Assembly: GCA_965277495.1 (NCBI GenBank)
Contig: OZ255824.1
Span: 3,224,001 to 3,288,000 of the forward strand
Origin: CAHJXG01 sp965277495
GTDB taxonomy: Bacteria; Pseudomonadota; Alphaproteobacteria; Acetobacterales; Acetobacteraceae
Direction of reading: 5' to 3'
DNA: 64,000 nt
Below, in pieces: positions 8,034-20,056 of this stretch. Below the pieces are notes generated by a model. That model was not told where the DNA came from, did no database searches, and saw only the letters and a program-made list of their open reading frames with translations. A program made the translations under genes and the position numbers. The first letter of the stretch is position 1, and each line of letters opens with the position of its first letter.

Positions 8034-8705
8034 CTAAGCCGCCCGCGTCGCGCGATGCCCGGCAGCGCCCAGCCGCACAACGATGGGGCGATGGTCCGAC
8101 GCCTGCCGGGACAGCGCCTCCGCCCCGGTGCAAATCAGCCCGCGCACCAGGCAGCGGTCGATGCGCAGCGGGAACACCTCGCCCGCGACATGCGTCGGCT
8201 CGCGCGGCCCCACGTCGCGGAAACCCGGCAGCAGCGCCGGGCCGACCAGGTTGAAATCGCCCAGCACCGCCGCGCGTGGCGGCAGGCTGTGCGCGATGGT
8301 CCGCAACTGCCGCCGGTTCAGCAACTGCCCGTGCGACAAATGCACGTTGGCGACCGAGAAGGTGCCGAGGTCGACCACCTGGCACACCCGTTCGAACATC
8401 GCCCCGGACGGCAGCGCAATGACCATCGGCGCTGGCAATGGCACCGGGCTCCACATCGCCAAGCCGTGGATGCGGCCCGGCAGCAGCACGCGCGAATAAC
8501 TGCCGCCGATCCGCGACGGCAGCTCGTCGATGCGCTGGGTGGCCTCCTGCATGAGCAATAGCTGCGGCTGCTCGCGCCGGGCCAGGCGCACGACGTCGTC
8601 GAGGTTGGCTCCGGTCAGCCGCAGCAGGTTCCAGCTCACGATTTTGGCGAGCGGCCCGCGTGCCGGCTGCGTCGCGAAGGTGCGGCGGGCGTGTCGAAAC
8701 AGCAT
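8034..8705 (-). CDS. endonuclease/exonuclease/phosphatase (EEP) family protein, YbhP-like
   Basis: A 223-residue EEP-fold protein. Motifs in order: IVSWNLLR (N-terminal Asn), LLLMQEAT (metal-binding Glu), VANVHLS (His), AVLGDFNLVG (Asp/Asn pair), RIDRCLV and C-terminal SDHRPIV (general-base His). EEP members hydrolyse phosphoester bonds in nucleic acids, phospholipids or inositol phosphates. The gene starts three bases after the stop of the phospholipase-D-type gene, an arrangement like ybhP-clsB of E. coli, which suggests a linked role in phospholipid metabolism rather than DNA cutting. No signal peptide is evident. Confidence 0.82.
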   Translation of the reverse strand: MLFRHARRTFATQPARGPLAKIVSWNLLRLTGANLDDVVRLARREQPQLLLMQEATQRIDELPSRIGGSYSRVLLPGRIHGLAMWSPVPLPAPMVIALPSGAMFERVCQVVDLGTFSVANVHLSHGQLLNRRQLRTIAHSLPPRAAVLGDFNLVGPALLPGFRDVGPREPTHVAGEVFPLRIDRCLVRGLICTGAEALSRQASDHRPIVVRLGAAGHRATRAA

Positions 8706-8708
8706 CGC

Positions 8709-10400
8709 TCAGGCTCCCGAGGTCTCAGAGTCCGCCAATGTCTTCGTGTCAGCTTGGGTTTTAATGTCCGCTGTGTCCGGGCTGGTGCGCAACCGCCACG
8801 CCCGCACCAGCAAGGTGACGGCGACCCAAGCCGCCACGATCGCCATGGGGAGTGTCAGCAAAAGCGGGACCGCCAACGCGGTAACGGCGAATGCCAACAG
8901 CAGCCCGGCGCCCACCGCCATCACCTTGGCCTCGGCCGGGCCGAGCGCCCGGTGGTTGGTGATCGCGGCGCCCACCGCGCTGCCCAGCCCGACGGCGCCC
9001 GCGGCCAGGCGGCCAGGGCTGCCCCGCCGGGTCCGCAGCCGGCGGCGCGGCCTGGCGGAATGCACCCGGCCGAGGTTGAGCACGATCTCGGTCGCGTTGC
9101 GCAGATCCGCCTCGAACATCGCCTCCATCTCGACCGCAAATCCGGTGTCCTCGATCGCGACATCGAGCTCCCAGTTGCCGAGCCAGCTTGCGAGGTTCAG
9201 GTTGCTCGAGCCGATCCGGGCCCAGCGTCCGTCCGCCACGGCGGTCTTCGCGTGCAGCATCGGGCCATTCCATTCGAACACCCGGATGCCTGCCTCGAGC
9301 AATGGGCGGTACCCGGCGCGGGACAGCGCCTTTGCGACCGGAATATCGGATGCGCCGGGCACCAGCAGCCGCACGTCCACGCCGTCCTGCGCCGCGTCGC
9401 ACAGGGTGCGGACATAGGCGGTGGTGCCGACGAAATAGGCGTCGGTGAGCCAGAGCGAGCGGCGGGCCATCCCGGCAATAAGCTGGTCGAACCGATACAG
9501 CCCCATCGTGTTCGGCTTGCTGGCGATCACCCGGAGCGCCACTTGGTCCGGCGAAGGCGGCGAAACCGGCGGGTTCAACGGCTGGGCTGCGGGCTGGGCT
9601 GCCATCTCCTGCGGGCGTTGCGGCGGCTGTCCGCCGGCATGGGCCCAGCTCTCGGCGAAGGCCGCGTCGAGATCGGCCACGGCGGGTCCCTGGATCATGA
9701 CGCCGGTGTCGCGCCAGGCGGGGATGCCGCGGGCCGGGTCGCCGACCCAGGCATCGCCGACGCAGAGGCCGGCCACAAAGCCGGTTGCGCCCCCCGCTGC
9801 ACCCCCTGCTGCACCATCCACGCTGACGGTCTTGCGGTGGTTGCGGCTCAGCCAGCCGAACGGGCTGTCGAGGCGTGGCCGGTTGAAGCAGCGCACTTCG
9901 ACCCCGGCAGCGCGGAGGCCGTGCCAGAACCCGCGCGGCGTCTGCAGGAAGTTGCCCATCCAGTCATACAGGACGCGGACCGCGATGCCGTCCTGCGCCC
10001 GGGCGGCCAAGGCGGCGGCGAACTGGCGTCCGATGGCATCGCTGCGGAAGATGTAGTTCTCGAAGTGAATGGAGTGCCGGGCCAGCTTGATGGCCTCGAG
10101 CCAAGCCGGGTAGTTCTCCGCGCCATCGCGCAGCAGGCGCACGGTGTTGCCTTCGACCGCCGCCGCGCCCACGACGCGGGAAAACAGTTGTTCTGCCATC
10201 AGTCGCTCGGGACGTCCGACGTAGACCGGGTGGATGGCGGGACCGTCCGGACGACGGCGCAGCAGCCTGCCGGACCGCAACAGGTGCAACGCGCGGCCCA
10301 GCCTGGCGTGTCCGTTCAGGCGCTGCGCCATTGGTTGGACCGGATTATCGAGTGACGATGGCCCAGGCCCAAGATCGAGGGCCTGGACGCTTTCGAACAT
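8709..10400 (-). CDS. phospholipase D-type / cardiolipin synthase-like protein with C-terminal membrane segment
   Basis: A 563-residue protein with two HKD phosphodiesterase motifs: NHRKTVSVDG (H188, K190, D195) and LHAKTAVADG (H383, K385, D390), each followed by the expected downstream G/N positions (IGSSNLN after the second). These transfer phosphatidyl groups through a phosphohistidine intermediate; ClsB-type synthases are the nearest known class. An AGGAAGGATG-rich insertion follows the first motif. Unlike ClsB, hydrophobic helices lie at the C-terminus (about 496-535), ending in a charged tail. The first 60 residues are of uncertain reality. An EEP-family partner lies immediately downstream. 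Confidence 0.85.
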   Translation of the reverse strand: MFESVQALDLGPGPSSLDNPVQPMAQRLNGHARLGRALHLLRSGRLLRRRPDGPAIHPVYVGRPERLMAEQLFSRVVGAAAVEGNTVRLLRDGAENYPAWLEAIKLARHSIHFENYIFRSDAIGRQFAAALAARAQDGIAVRVLYDWMGNFLQTPRGFWHGLRAAGVEVRCFNRPRLDSPFGWLSRNHRKTVSVDGAAGGAAGGATGFVAGLCVGDAWVGDPARGIPAWRDTGVMIQGPAVADLDAAFAESWAHAGGQPPQRPQEMAAQPAAQPLNPPVSPPSPDQVALRVIASKPNTMGLYRFDQLIAGMARRSLWLTDAYFVGTTAYVRTLCDAAQDGVDVRLLVPGASDIPVAKALSRAGYRPLLEAGIRVFEWNGPMLHAKTAVADGRWARIGSSNLNLASWLGNWELDVAIEDTGFAVEMEAMFEADLRNATEIVLNLGRVHSARPRRRLRTRRGSPGRLAAGAVGLGSAVGAAITNHRALGPAEAKVMAVGAGLLLAFAVTALAVPLLLTLPMAIVAAWVAVTLLVRAWRLRTSPDTADIKTQADTKTLADSETSGA

Positions 10401-10439
10401 GCAGCCAACGCTTCGAGCGCCTCGGCTGCGGGTTTTGGC

Positions 10440-10754
10440 CTACTTGACCGTCGTGGTGCCGATATTGCCCTGCGGCACCGGGGCCGGATAGGCCATGTTC
10501 CCCGTGTCGGTCGGACGCCGCGGACCCATTGTCCGAGTGGTGGCGACGTTGCCCTGCGGCACCGGGGCAGGATATTGCGCGCTGCCGGTGTCAGGCCGCT
10601 GGCGTGGCGTGGCGTGCCTGGCCACGTTGCCCTGCGGCACCGGGGTTGGATAGGCCATGTTGCCGGTGTCCTGCGGCCGGGTTGCCTGCGCCATCGCCGT
10701 GCCGGCGGACGCCAGGCCGAGGAGCGCCGCACAGGCCAAAGCTGAAACCTTCAT
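10440..10754 (-). CDS. small secreted protein with three DTGNMAYPxPVPQGN repeats
   Basis: A 104-residue predicted protein. ATG 10754 follows GAAAGGAATAATTCG, a good ribosome site. Residues 1-23 form a Sec signal peptide (hydrophobic ALACAALLGLASAGTAMA, cleavage near AMAQ). The mature part is almost only three repeats of about 25 residues: DTGNMAYPTPVPQGNV, DTGSAQYPAPVPQGNV and DTGNMAYPAPVPQGNI, separated by arginine-rich or TTR-type linkers starting RP. The repeats are Pro/Gly/Asn-rich and probably extended or disordered. No family is recognised. It lies downstream of a 257-base gap that holds its promoter and no other gene. Confidence 0.7.
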   Translation of the reverse strand: MKVSALACAALLGLASAGTAMAQATRPQDTGNMAYPTPVPQGNVARHATPRQRPDTGSAQYPAPVPQGNVATTRTMGPRRPTDTGNMAYPAPVPQGNIGTTTVK

Positions 10755-11011
10755 CGAATTATTCCTTTCGCGTAGCCGCGCAGGGGTTGAGCCAAGCGCG
10801 GATTGAACACGGCCGGCGCGACGATGCGCGGACGCGCCTGGAGCTTTTGTCAAAACGAGCCTGGCGACCGCCGGGCAAAGCTGCCGGAATAGTCTGGCCT
10901 CCAAACCATCGCACGATCCGGCCACCTATGACCATAGGCTGCAACTGTGCCGAAATAACGACAATTCGGCGATGCGCGCGTTGAGTTTGCGCCGCCCGTC
11001 ACCCGCGCCGG

Positions 11012-11968
11012 TCAGGGCTCGGCCACCTGCCACCGCTTGTGCGCCGCGAGCGCCGCCAACCGGTCATTCCGCCAGGTGGTGCGAGCCACTTGCCGATCGG
11101 GCGATGGCGGGTGGGGCCAGGCGGCGATGACGCGGTCCGCATTGGCGGTTTCATAGACGTTTGGACCCGGCGGGTCGGACGCCAGGCGCTTGTAGAACCC
11201 GGTGTAGCGCGCGCAGTAATCCGGGATGCCGCCCGGCGCGTTCAGCTCGATGGTGCCGAACGGCCCCAGGAACGACCAGCGCAGGCCGAGCCCGTGGCGG
11301 ACGGTCTCGTCCAGGTCCTCCGGCGACATGACCCCATCGCCGACCAGCCGGAACGCCTCGGCGAGCAACGCTCCCTGCAAGCGGTTGAGCACGAAGCCCT
11401 CGACCTCGCGGTTCACCGTGACCGGAACCTGGCCGATCCCCTGGTACACGGCCCGCGCCCGTTCGATGGTCTCGGGCGAGGTCCAGGGCGCGCCGCATAG
11501 CTCGACCACCGGAACCAGATGCGGCGGGTTGACCGGGTGGCCCACCAGGCAGCGGGCGCGCCCGGGCAGGCCCTCGGTGAAGCGGGATGCGACGATGGCC
11601 GAGGTGGACGAGGCGAGGATCGCGCCGGGCCGGGCCATTCGGTCGAGGTCGGCGAACAGCGCCTGCTTGGCCTCGACCGTCTCCGGCCCGTTTTCCTGCA
11701 CGAACTCCACCGGCGACACTGCATCGGCGAGGTCCTTGGCGATGCTGACCCGGGCGGCGGAACCCTCGGGATCATCCACCAGGCCGTGCGCATGCAGCGC
11801 GTGCAATTCGTCGCGGATCAGCCCCGGCGCAGCGTCCAGGGTCGGGCCGTGCGGGTCGGTCAGCCGGACCATCCAACCGGCCCGGGCGAACACCACCGCC
11901 CAGGCGCGTCCGATCAGCCCGGCCCCGACGATTGCCACAGTCCCTGGTGCGGCCGTACGGCCCGCCAT
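11012..11968 (-). CDS. 3-hydroxyacyl-CoA dehydrogenase family protein (lambda-crystallin / L-gulonate dehydrogenase-like)
   Basis: A 318-residue NAD-dependent dehydrogenase. A Rossmann dinucleotide site lies at the start (VAIVGAGLIGRAWAVVFARAG, with GxGxxG at about 15-20). Then FVQENGPETVEAKQALF, ASSTSAIVAS and the catalytic-region GHPVNPPHLVPVVEL (about 145-159), where the His is catalytic in the family, followed by the helical C-terminal domain with GFVLNRLQGALLAEAFRLV. This single-domain-pair layout fits CRYL1-type enzymes acting on L-gulonate or carnitine-like hydroxy acids, rather than beta-oxidation FadB. It starts three bases after the FKBP gene, so the two are cotranscribed. Confidence 0.85.
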   Translation of the reverse strand: MAGRTAAPGTVAIVGAGLIGRAWAVVFARAGWMVRLTDPHGPTLDAAPGLIRDELHALHAHGLVDDPEGSAARVSIAKDLADAVSPVEFVQENGPETVEAKQALFADLDRMARPGAILASSTSAIVASRFTEGLPGRARCLVGHPVNPPHLVPVVELCGAPWTSPETIERARAVYQGIGQVPVTVNREVEGFVLNRLQGALLAEAFRLVGDGVMSPEDLDETVRHGLGLRWSFLGPFGTIELNAPGGIPDYCARYTGFYKRLASDPPGPNVYETANADRVIAAWPHPPSPDRQVARTTWRNDRLAALAAHKRWQVAEP

Positions 11969-11971
11969 GGC

Positions 11972-12394
11972 CTAGCGCACGCCGAGCAGTTCGACGTCGA
12001 AGATCAATGTCGCGTTGGGCGGGATCACGCCGCCGGCCCCGCGTGCGCCATAGCCCTGTTCGGGCGGGATGATCAGCGTGCGCTTGCCGCCGACGTGCAT
12101 GGTGGCGACGCCGCTGTCCCACCCGGCGATCACCTGCTGCCCATTCAGCACGAAGCTGAACGGCGTGCCGCGGTCGCGCGAGCTGTCGAATTTCTTGCCG
12201 CGCTGGCCGTTGTTGTCGAGCCACCCGGTATAATGCACCGAGACGGTTTGGCCGCTTTTCGGCTCCGGCCCGGCCCCAACGGCCTCGTCATGGTATTTCA
12301 CCCCCGACGGCAGCGTGGTGAAGTCGTCGGCGGCGGATGCGGCTTGGGTCATCAGCATGGCTCCAAAAATCAGCGGGATGATGCGGCGTATCAT
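11972..12394 (-). CDS. FKBP-type peptidyl-prolyl cis-trans isomerase, exported
   Basis: A 140-residue protein starting at ATG 12394. Residues 1-21 are a signal peptide (IIPLIFGAMLMTQAASA). The rest is one FKBP domain: VSVHYTGWL (about 51-59), KFDSSRDRGTPFSFVLN (about 68-84), VIAGWDSGVATMHVGGKRTLIIPPEQGYG and C-terminal ATLIFDVELLGV. The active-site Tyr, Phe, Asp, Trp and Ile positions are all there, so an active periplasmic proline isomerase is likely. Divergent from the YcsI-type gene; the 185-base gap between 12394 and 12580 holds both promoters. Confidence 0.93.
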   Translation of the reverse strand: MIRRIIPLIFGAMLMTQAASAADDFTTLPSGVKYHDEAVGAGPEPKSGQTVSVHYTGWLDNNGQRGKKFDSSRDRGTPFSFVLNGQQVIAGWDSGVATMHVGGKRTLIIPPEQGYGARGAGGVIPPNATLIFDVELLGVR

Positions 12395-12579
12395 GGTGGT
12401 CCTTCGCGTGCGGATGCAGCGGCGTAGCACGCCAGCACAGCCAAAGCACCCGGGAGGCGGTTCGGTTCCAGGCTGCACTTGCCATGCGTGCATCGACGCC
12501 CGAGGCTTCATCGGCGCAGTGCCACGATCGGCGATGCATCCGGCATTCGACTGGCCCGGATTTTGGAAGGGATACCCGC

Positions 12580-13383
12580 ATGAATGTGATGCAAGCGGAT
12601 ACTGGGCGGGCCTCGATGGGGGCATCGGCTGCGCGGCAGGCGATCAGGGCCGGCAGGATCACCGGCAACACCGCAGGGCTGGCGCCGGGTTACATCCAGG
12701 GCAATATCGTCATCCTGCCGGCCTTGCATGCCGGGGTATTCACCGAGTTCTGCCGCCTGAACCAGCAGTCCTGCCCGTTGCTGGCGACATCGCTGCCCGG
12801 CGATCCCACGCTGCCGACGCTGGGCGCCGATATCGACATGCGCCACGACCTGCCGGGCTACCGCGTGTTCCGCAATGGCGAGCCCACCGCGGAAGTGGCC
12901 GACATTGCCGCGATCTGGCGCGGCGACCTGGTCACCTGCGTAATCGGCTGCTCCTTCACTTTCGAGGCGGCGCTGATCGCGTCCGGCATCCGGTTGCGCC
13001 ATGTCGAGCAGGGGCGGAATGTCGCGATGTACCGCACCGACCGGGCGACCGTCCCGGCCGGGCCGTTCGGCGGGCCGCTTGTCGTGTCCATGCGGCCGTT
13101 GACACCCGCCGACGCCGGCCGCGCGGCCGCCATCACCGCTGGCTACCCCGACATGCACGGCGCGCCCATCCACTGCGGCGACCCGGCGGCGCTGGGCATC
13201 GCCGACCTCCAGCGTCCGGACTATGGCGAGGCGGTCGCGGTCGAGCCCGGCGAAATCCCGGTGTTCTGGGCCTGCGGCGTCACCAGCCAGGTGGCGGCGG
13301 AGGCGGCGCGGCTGCCGTTCTTCATCGCCCATGCGCCGGGCAAGATGCTGATCACCGACCGGCGGCACCCCGCCGCATCCTGA
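12580..13383 (+). CDS. YcsI/DUF1445 family protein (putative hydro-lyase; D-glutamate cyclase-related)
   Basis: A 267-residue protein. ATG 12580 is preceded by GGAAGGG. Family features: RQAIRAGRITGNTAGLAPGYIQGN at the N-terminus, then DIAAIWRGDLVTCVIGCSFTFEAAL, VSMRPL and the C-terminal FWACGVTSQVAAEAARLPFFIAHAPGKMLITD. The family is annotated as putative hydro-lyase; a DUF1445 domain is also part of the vertebrate D-glutamate cyclase DGLUCY, and ycsI of Bacillus sits beside the 5-oxoprolinase genes pxpABC. Here it precedes an MFS carrier and a 5-oxoprolinase-type hydantoinase, so a role in D-glutamate/5-oxoproline-like metabolism is inferred. Confidence 0.85.
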   Translation: MNVMQADTGRASMGASAARQAIRAGRITGNTAGLAPGYIQGNIVILPALHAGVFTEFCRLNQQSCPLLATSLPGDPTLPTLGADIDMRHDLPGYRVFRNGEPTAEVADIAAIWRGDLVTCVIGCSFTFEAALIASGIRLRHVEQGRNVAMYRTDRATVPAGPFGGPLVVSMRPLTPADAGRAAAITAGYPDMHGAPIHCGDPAALGIADLQRPDYGEAVAVEPGEIPVFWACGVTSQVAAEAARLPFFIAHAPGKMLITDRRHPAAS

Positions 13384-13436
13384 CGACGAAACGACGCCTG
13401 CGGCGATCCGGTCGCTTCTAGGGAGAGGGCTTGCCC

Positions 13437-14674
13437 ATGCTCGATTGGTATCACGGCCTTGACCGCGACGGACGCCGCACCTTCTGGGCCTGTTTCGGCG
13501 GCTATGCGCTGGACGCGATGGATGTGCAGATCTACTCGTTCGTCGTCCCGGTGCTGATTGGCCTTTGGGGCATGTCCAACACCCAGGCCGGGCTGCTGGC
13601 GACGGTGACGTTGGTCCTCTCGGCGGCCGGCGGCTGGATGGCCGGGCTGTTGGCGGACCGCATCGGGCGGGTGCGGACCCTGCAGATCACCGTCGCCTGG
13701 TTCGCGCTGTTCACCTTCCTCTCCGGCTTCACCAACAGCTTCGAGCAGCTCCTGGTCACCCGCGGGCTGCAGGGCCTGGGCTTCGGCGGCGAGTGGGCGG
13801 CAGGGTCGGTCCTGATGGGCGAGGTGATCGCGGCGCGCCATCGCGGCAAGGCGGTCGGCGTGGTGCAAAGCTCCTGGTCGGTCGGCTGGGGCGTGGCGGC
13901 GATCCTGGCCACATTGTCGTTCTCGGTGCTGCCGCCGGCCTATGCCTGGCGCGTGCTGTTCTTCATCGGCCTGCTGCCGGCCTTTGCCGTGTTCGTCATA
14001 CGCCGCGTGGTGCCGGAGCCGGAGGTGTTCGTGCAGGCGACGGCCCGGCCCTCCATCTGGGCGATCTTCTCACCGCGGTTCCTGAGCGTTACCTTGCGCG
14101 GCTGCCTGCTCGCGCTGGGGGCGCAGGGCGGCTATTACGCCATTACCACGTGGCTGCCGACCTTCCTGCGCACGGAGCGGCATCTGTCGGTGCTCGGCTC
14201 CGGCAGCTATCTCGGCGTCATTATCGCCGGGTCGTTCTGCGGCTACATCACCAGCGCCTATTTGAACGACTACTTGGGGCGGCGGCGGACGTTCCTGCTG
14301 TTCGCGGTTGGGTCGCTGGTGATCGTGCTGAGCTACACCCAATTGGCGATCTCGAACGGGCTGATGCTGGTGCTGGGCTTCCCGCTCGGCTTCTTTGCAT
14401 CCGGCATCTTCAGCGGCATGGGCGCGCTGTTCACCGAGCTGTTCCCGACCGAACTGCGCGGCTCCGGCCAGGGATTCTGCTACAACTCCGGGCGTGGGTT
14501 CGCGGCGCTGTTCCCCACTTTGGTGGGCGCGGCGTCGGCGACCATGCCGCTCGGCGAGGCGATCGGGCTGTTCGCCGGCGGTGCCTATGGCTTGGTGATC
14601 CTGGCGGCGCTGATGCTGCCGGAGACGCGCGGGCGGGAGCTGGAGAGCCTCAACCCGGTGCGCGAGGCAGTTCA

Positions 14675-14678
<4 letters not shown>
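13437..14678 (+). CDS. MFS carrier (metabolite:H+ symporter type)
   Basis: A 413-residue transporter with twelve hydrophobic segments. ATG 13437 follows GGGAGAGGG. The N-terminus has FGGYALDAMDVQIYSF (acidic helix 1), loop 2-3 shows GLLADRIGRVRTLQ and the central motif GLQGLGFGGEWAAGSVL is characteristic of aromatic-acid/metabolite:H+ symporters. Loop 8-9 has NDYLGRRRTF and the C-terminal half FPTELRGSGQG. Its stop overlaps the GTG start of the hydantoinase gene, so it should import the substrate of that enzyme. Exact substrate unknown; 5-oxoproline, a hydantoin or an organic acid are possible. Confidence 0.9.
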
Positions 14679-18307
<3,629 letters not shown>

Positions 18308-18376
18308 CGCGCGAGCCCTTGGCCAAGCTGCGGAAATCTCATTTCGGGGAGCAATGCTGCGTCACCGCTGGACCCG

Positions 18377-19858
18377 TTATGCGGCCATTTTCTGTTCGAC
18401 TGGGCGGTCTTTTTCGTCACGTGCCGAGTTCGGGATGGAGCCACGCGCCAACCTCGCCATGCGGGTCAGGTGACCCGGCAGCAGAAACCGGTCCAGCGCA
18501 ACCGCATAGACGATGGCGCCGGTGGCGACCTCGGCGGCCATCGACCAGGATCCGGGTGGCAGGGCTATCTTGACGAGCACGACCGCAACGACCAGCGCGC
18601 CGCCGCAGAGCGCAATACGCGCGTTTTTCATCAGCAGCGCGCCAACATCCAGGCCGGCCAGGCGATGCAGCATCGCCAGCGCGATCGGCACCATCATAAG
18701 GGAGAGCGCGGACCACGCCCATCCAACTGCGACGATGCTGAAATGCGACGCCACGGGGAACATGACGCAATACAGCCCAAGCTGCCAGAAGGCGATGCGC
18801 GCAAACGCATCGGGGCGCCCGAGCGCCGACAGCGCCTGTCCGGAGAACGTCCAGAGCGGCATTGTCAGCGACGCGAAGCACATCGCCTGGACAACCGGTA
18901 TGGCGCCCGCCCAATGCGCGCCGAACACCGCGGGGATCAGCTCCGGCGCCATGATCCCAAGCCCGGCGACGGCGGGCAGCCAGACCGTGCTGGTCATCAG
19001 CACCATGTCCGCATAGGCCTTGCCGAATAGCTTACGATCGTTCGCGATCCGGCTGAGCGCCGGCATCATCACCATCTGCACCGGCGTCATGGTCAGGATG
19101 ATGAGCGAGCGGATCACCTTCAGGGCGACCGAGAAATACCCGACCGACGCGATATCGAGGCACAAGCCGATCAAGATGCTGCCGAAATCGTCGATGCACG
19201 AGGTGATGATGCTGGCCGTCATGAAATGCTTGCTGAAGTGCAGCAGGCTTTTAAAGGCCGGCCTGGAAAACAGCAGCCGGGGCCGCCAATCGCTCGACCG
19301 CCACATGATGAAGACAATGAGGAAGGACTGCACGAACTGCGACACCACCAAGGCCCAGACGCCCCAGCCGCAGAACACCAGCGCCAGCCCGGCCAAGCCG
19401 CCGACGACGGAGCCGAGGATGGTCCTGATGGCGAGCACGCGCATGTCCAGCTTACGGCGGAACAGCGCGGAGTGCACGCTGACCAAGGCCCGCGGGATGC
19501 AGAGCAGCGACAGCCAGGCGATGACCGGGCGGATCAACGGGTCGGCGAACAGCGCCGGGCCAAGTATCGCCACGACCTGCAGAATTGCGATCATGCCCAG
19601 CGCGAGCAGCATGTTGGTCCAGAACGCGGTGGAGACATACTCCTCGTCCAGCCGCTCGGCCTGGATCAGCGCGTCGCCGAAGCCTTGAAACAGCACGATG
19701 TTGACAGCGCCGACGATGGCCATCGCGAGCGAATAGACGCCGAACTCGTCCGGCGTGAGGATGCGCGCGAACACTACGAAAAACAGGAAGATCGCCGCCT
19801 GGGCGCCTCCGGTTTCCAGCACCGCCCAGAAGGTCGCTTTGCCGATATTGGTGGTCAT
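18377..19858 (-). CDS. Wzx/WzxC-type polysaccharide flippase (MOP superfamily)
   Basis: A 493-residue membrane protein with about twelve to fourteen helices. The N-terminus (KATFWAVLETGGAQAAIFLFFVVFARILTPDEFGVYSLAMAIV, helices 1-2 with the LTPxEFG motif) is typical of lipopolysaccharide/exopolysaccharide flippases of the WzxC branch. Mid-protein, DIASVGYFSVALKVIRSLIILTMTPVQMVMMPALSRIA fits the family. These proteins move lipid-linked glycans or similar lipid-linked products across the inner membrane. It lies 198 bases downstream of the carrier-protein operon, on the same strand, and may serve that pathway. A basic C-terminal tail ends the protein. Confidence 0.88.
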   Translation of the reverse strand: MTTNIGKATFWAVLETGGAQAAIFLFFVVFARILTPDEFGVYSLAMAIVGAVNIVLFQGFGDALIQAERLDEEYVSTAFWTNMLLALGMIAILQVVAILGPALFADPLIRPVIAWLSLLCIPRALVSVHSALFRRKLDMRVLAIRTILGSVVGGLAGLALVFCGWGVWALVVSQFVQSFLIVFIMWRSSDWRPRLLFSRPAFKSLLHFSKHFMTASIITSCIDDFGSILIGLCLDIASVGYFSVALKVIRSLIILTMTPVQMVMMPALSRIANDRKLFGKAYADMVLMTSTVWLPAVAGLGIMAPELIPAVFGAHWAGAIPVVQAMCFASLTMPLWTFSGQALSALGRPDAFARIAFWQLGLYCVMFPVASHFSIVAVGWAWSALSLMMVPIALAMLHRLAGLDVGALLMKNARIALCGGALVVAVVLVKIALPPGSWSMAAEVATGAIVYAVALDRFLLPGHLTRMARLARGSIPNSARDEKDRPVEQKMAA

Positions 19859-20056
19859 TCTAGATCTGATCAGGACTGGTCGGGCCGCAGCGGCGACAAA
19901 ACAACATCAGCGGCGCAGCGGGCGGTATTGCGCCCCTGGCCTTCGTACATACTGCCCAGCAATTCATTTTCCCATTGTAACATTTAAACGTGCAGACGGC
20001 AATGTTTTGCAATCTGCCGACAGGGGCAGGCACAGTTTCGTGTAGCCAGAGGAGCC

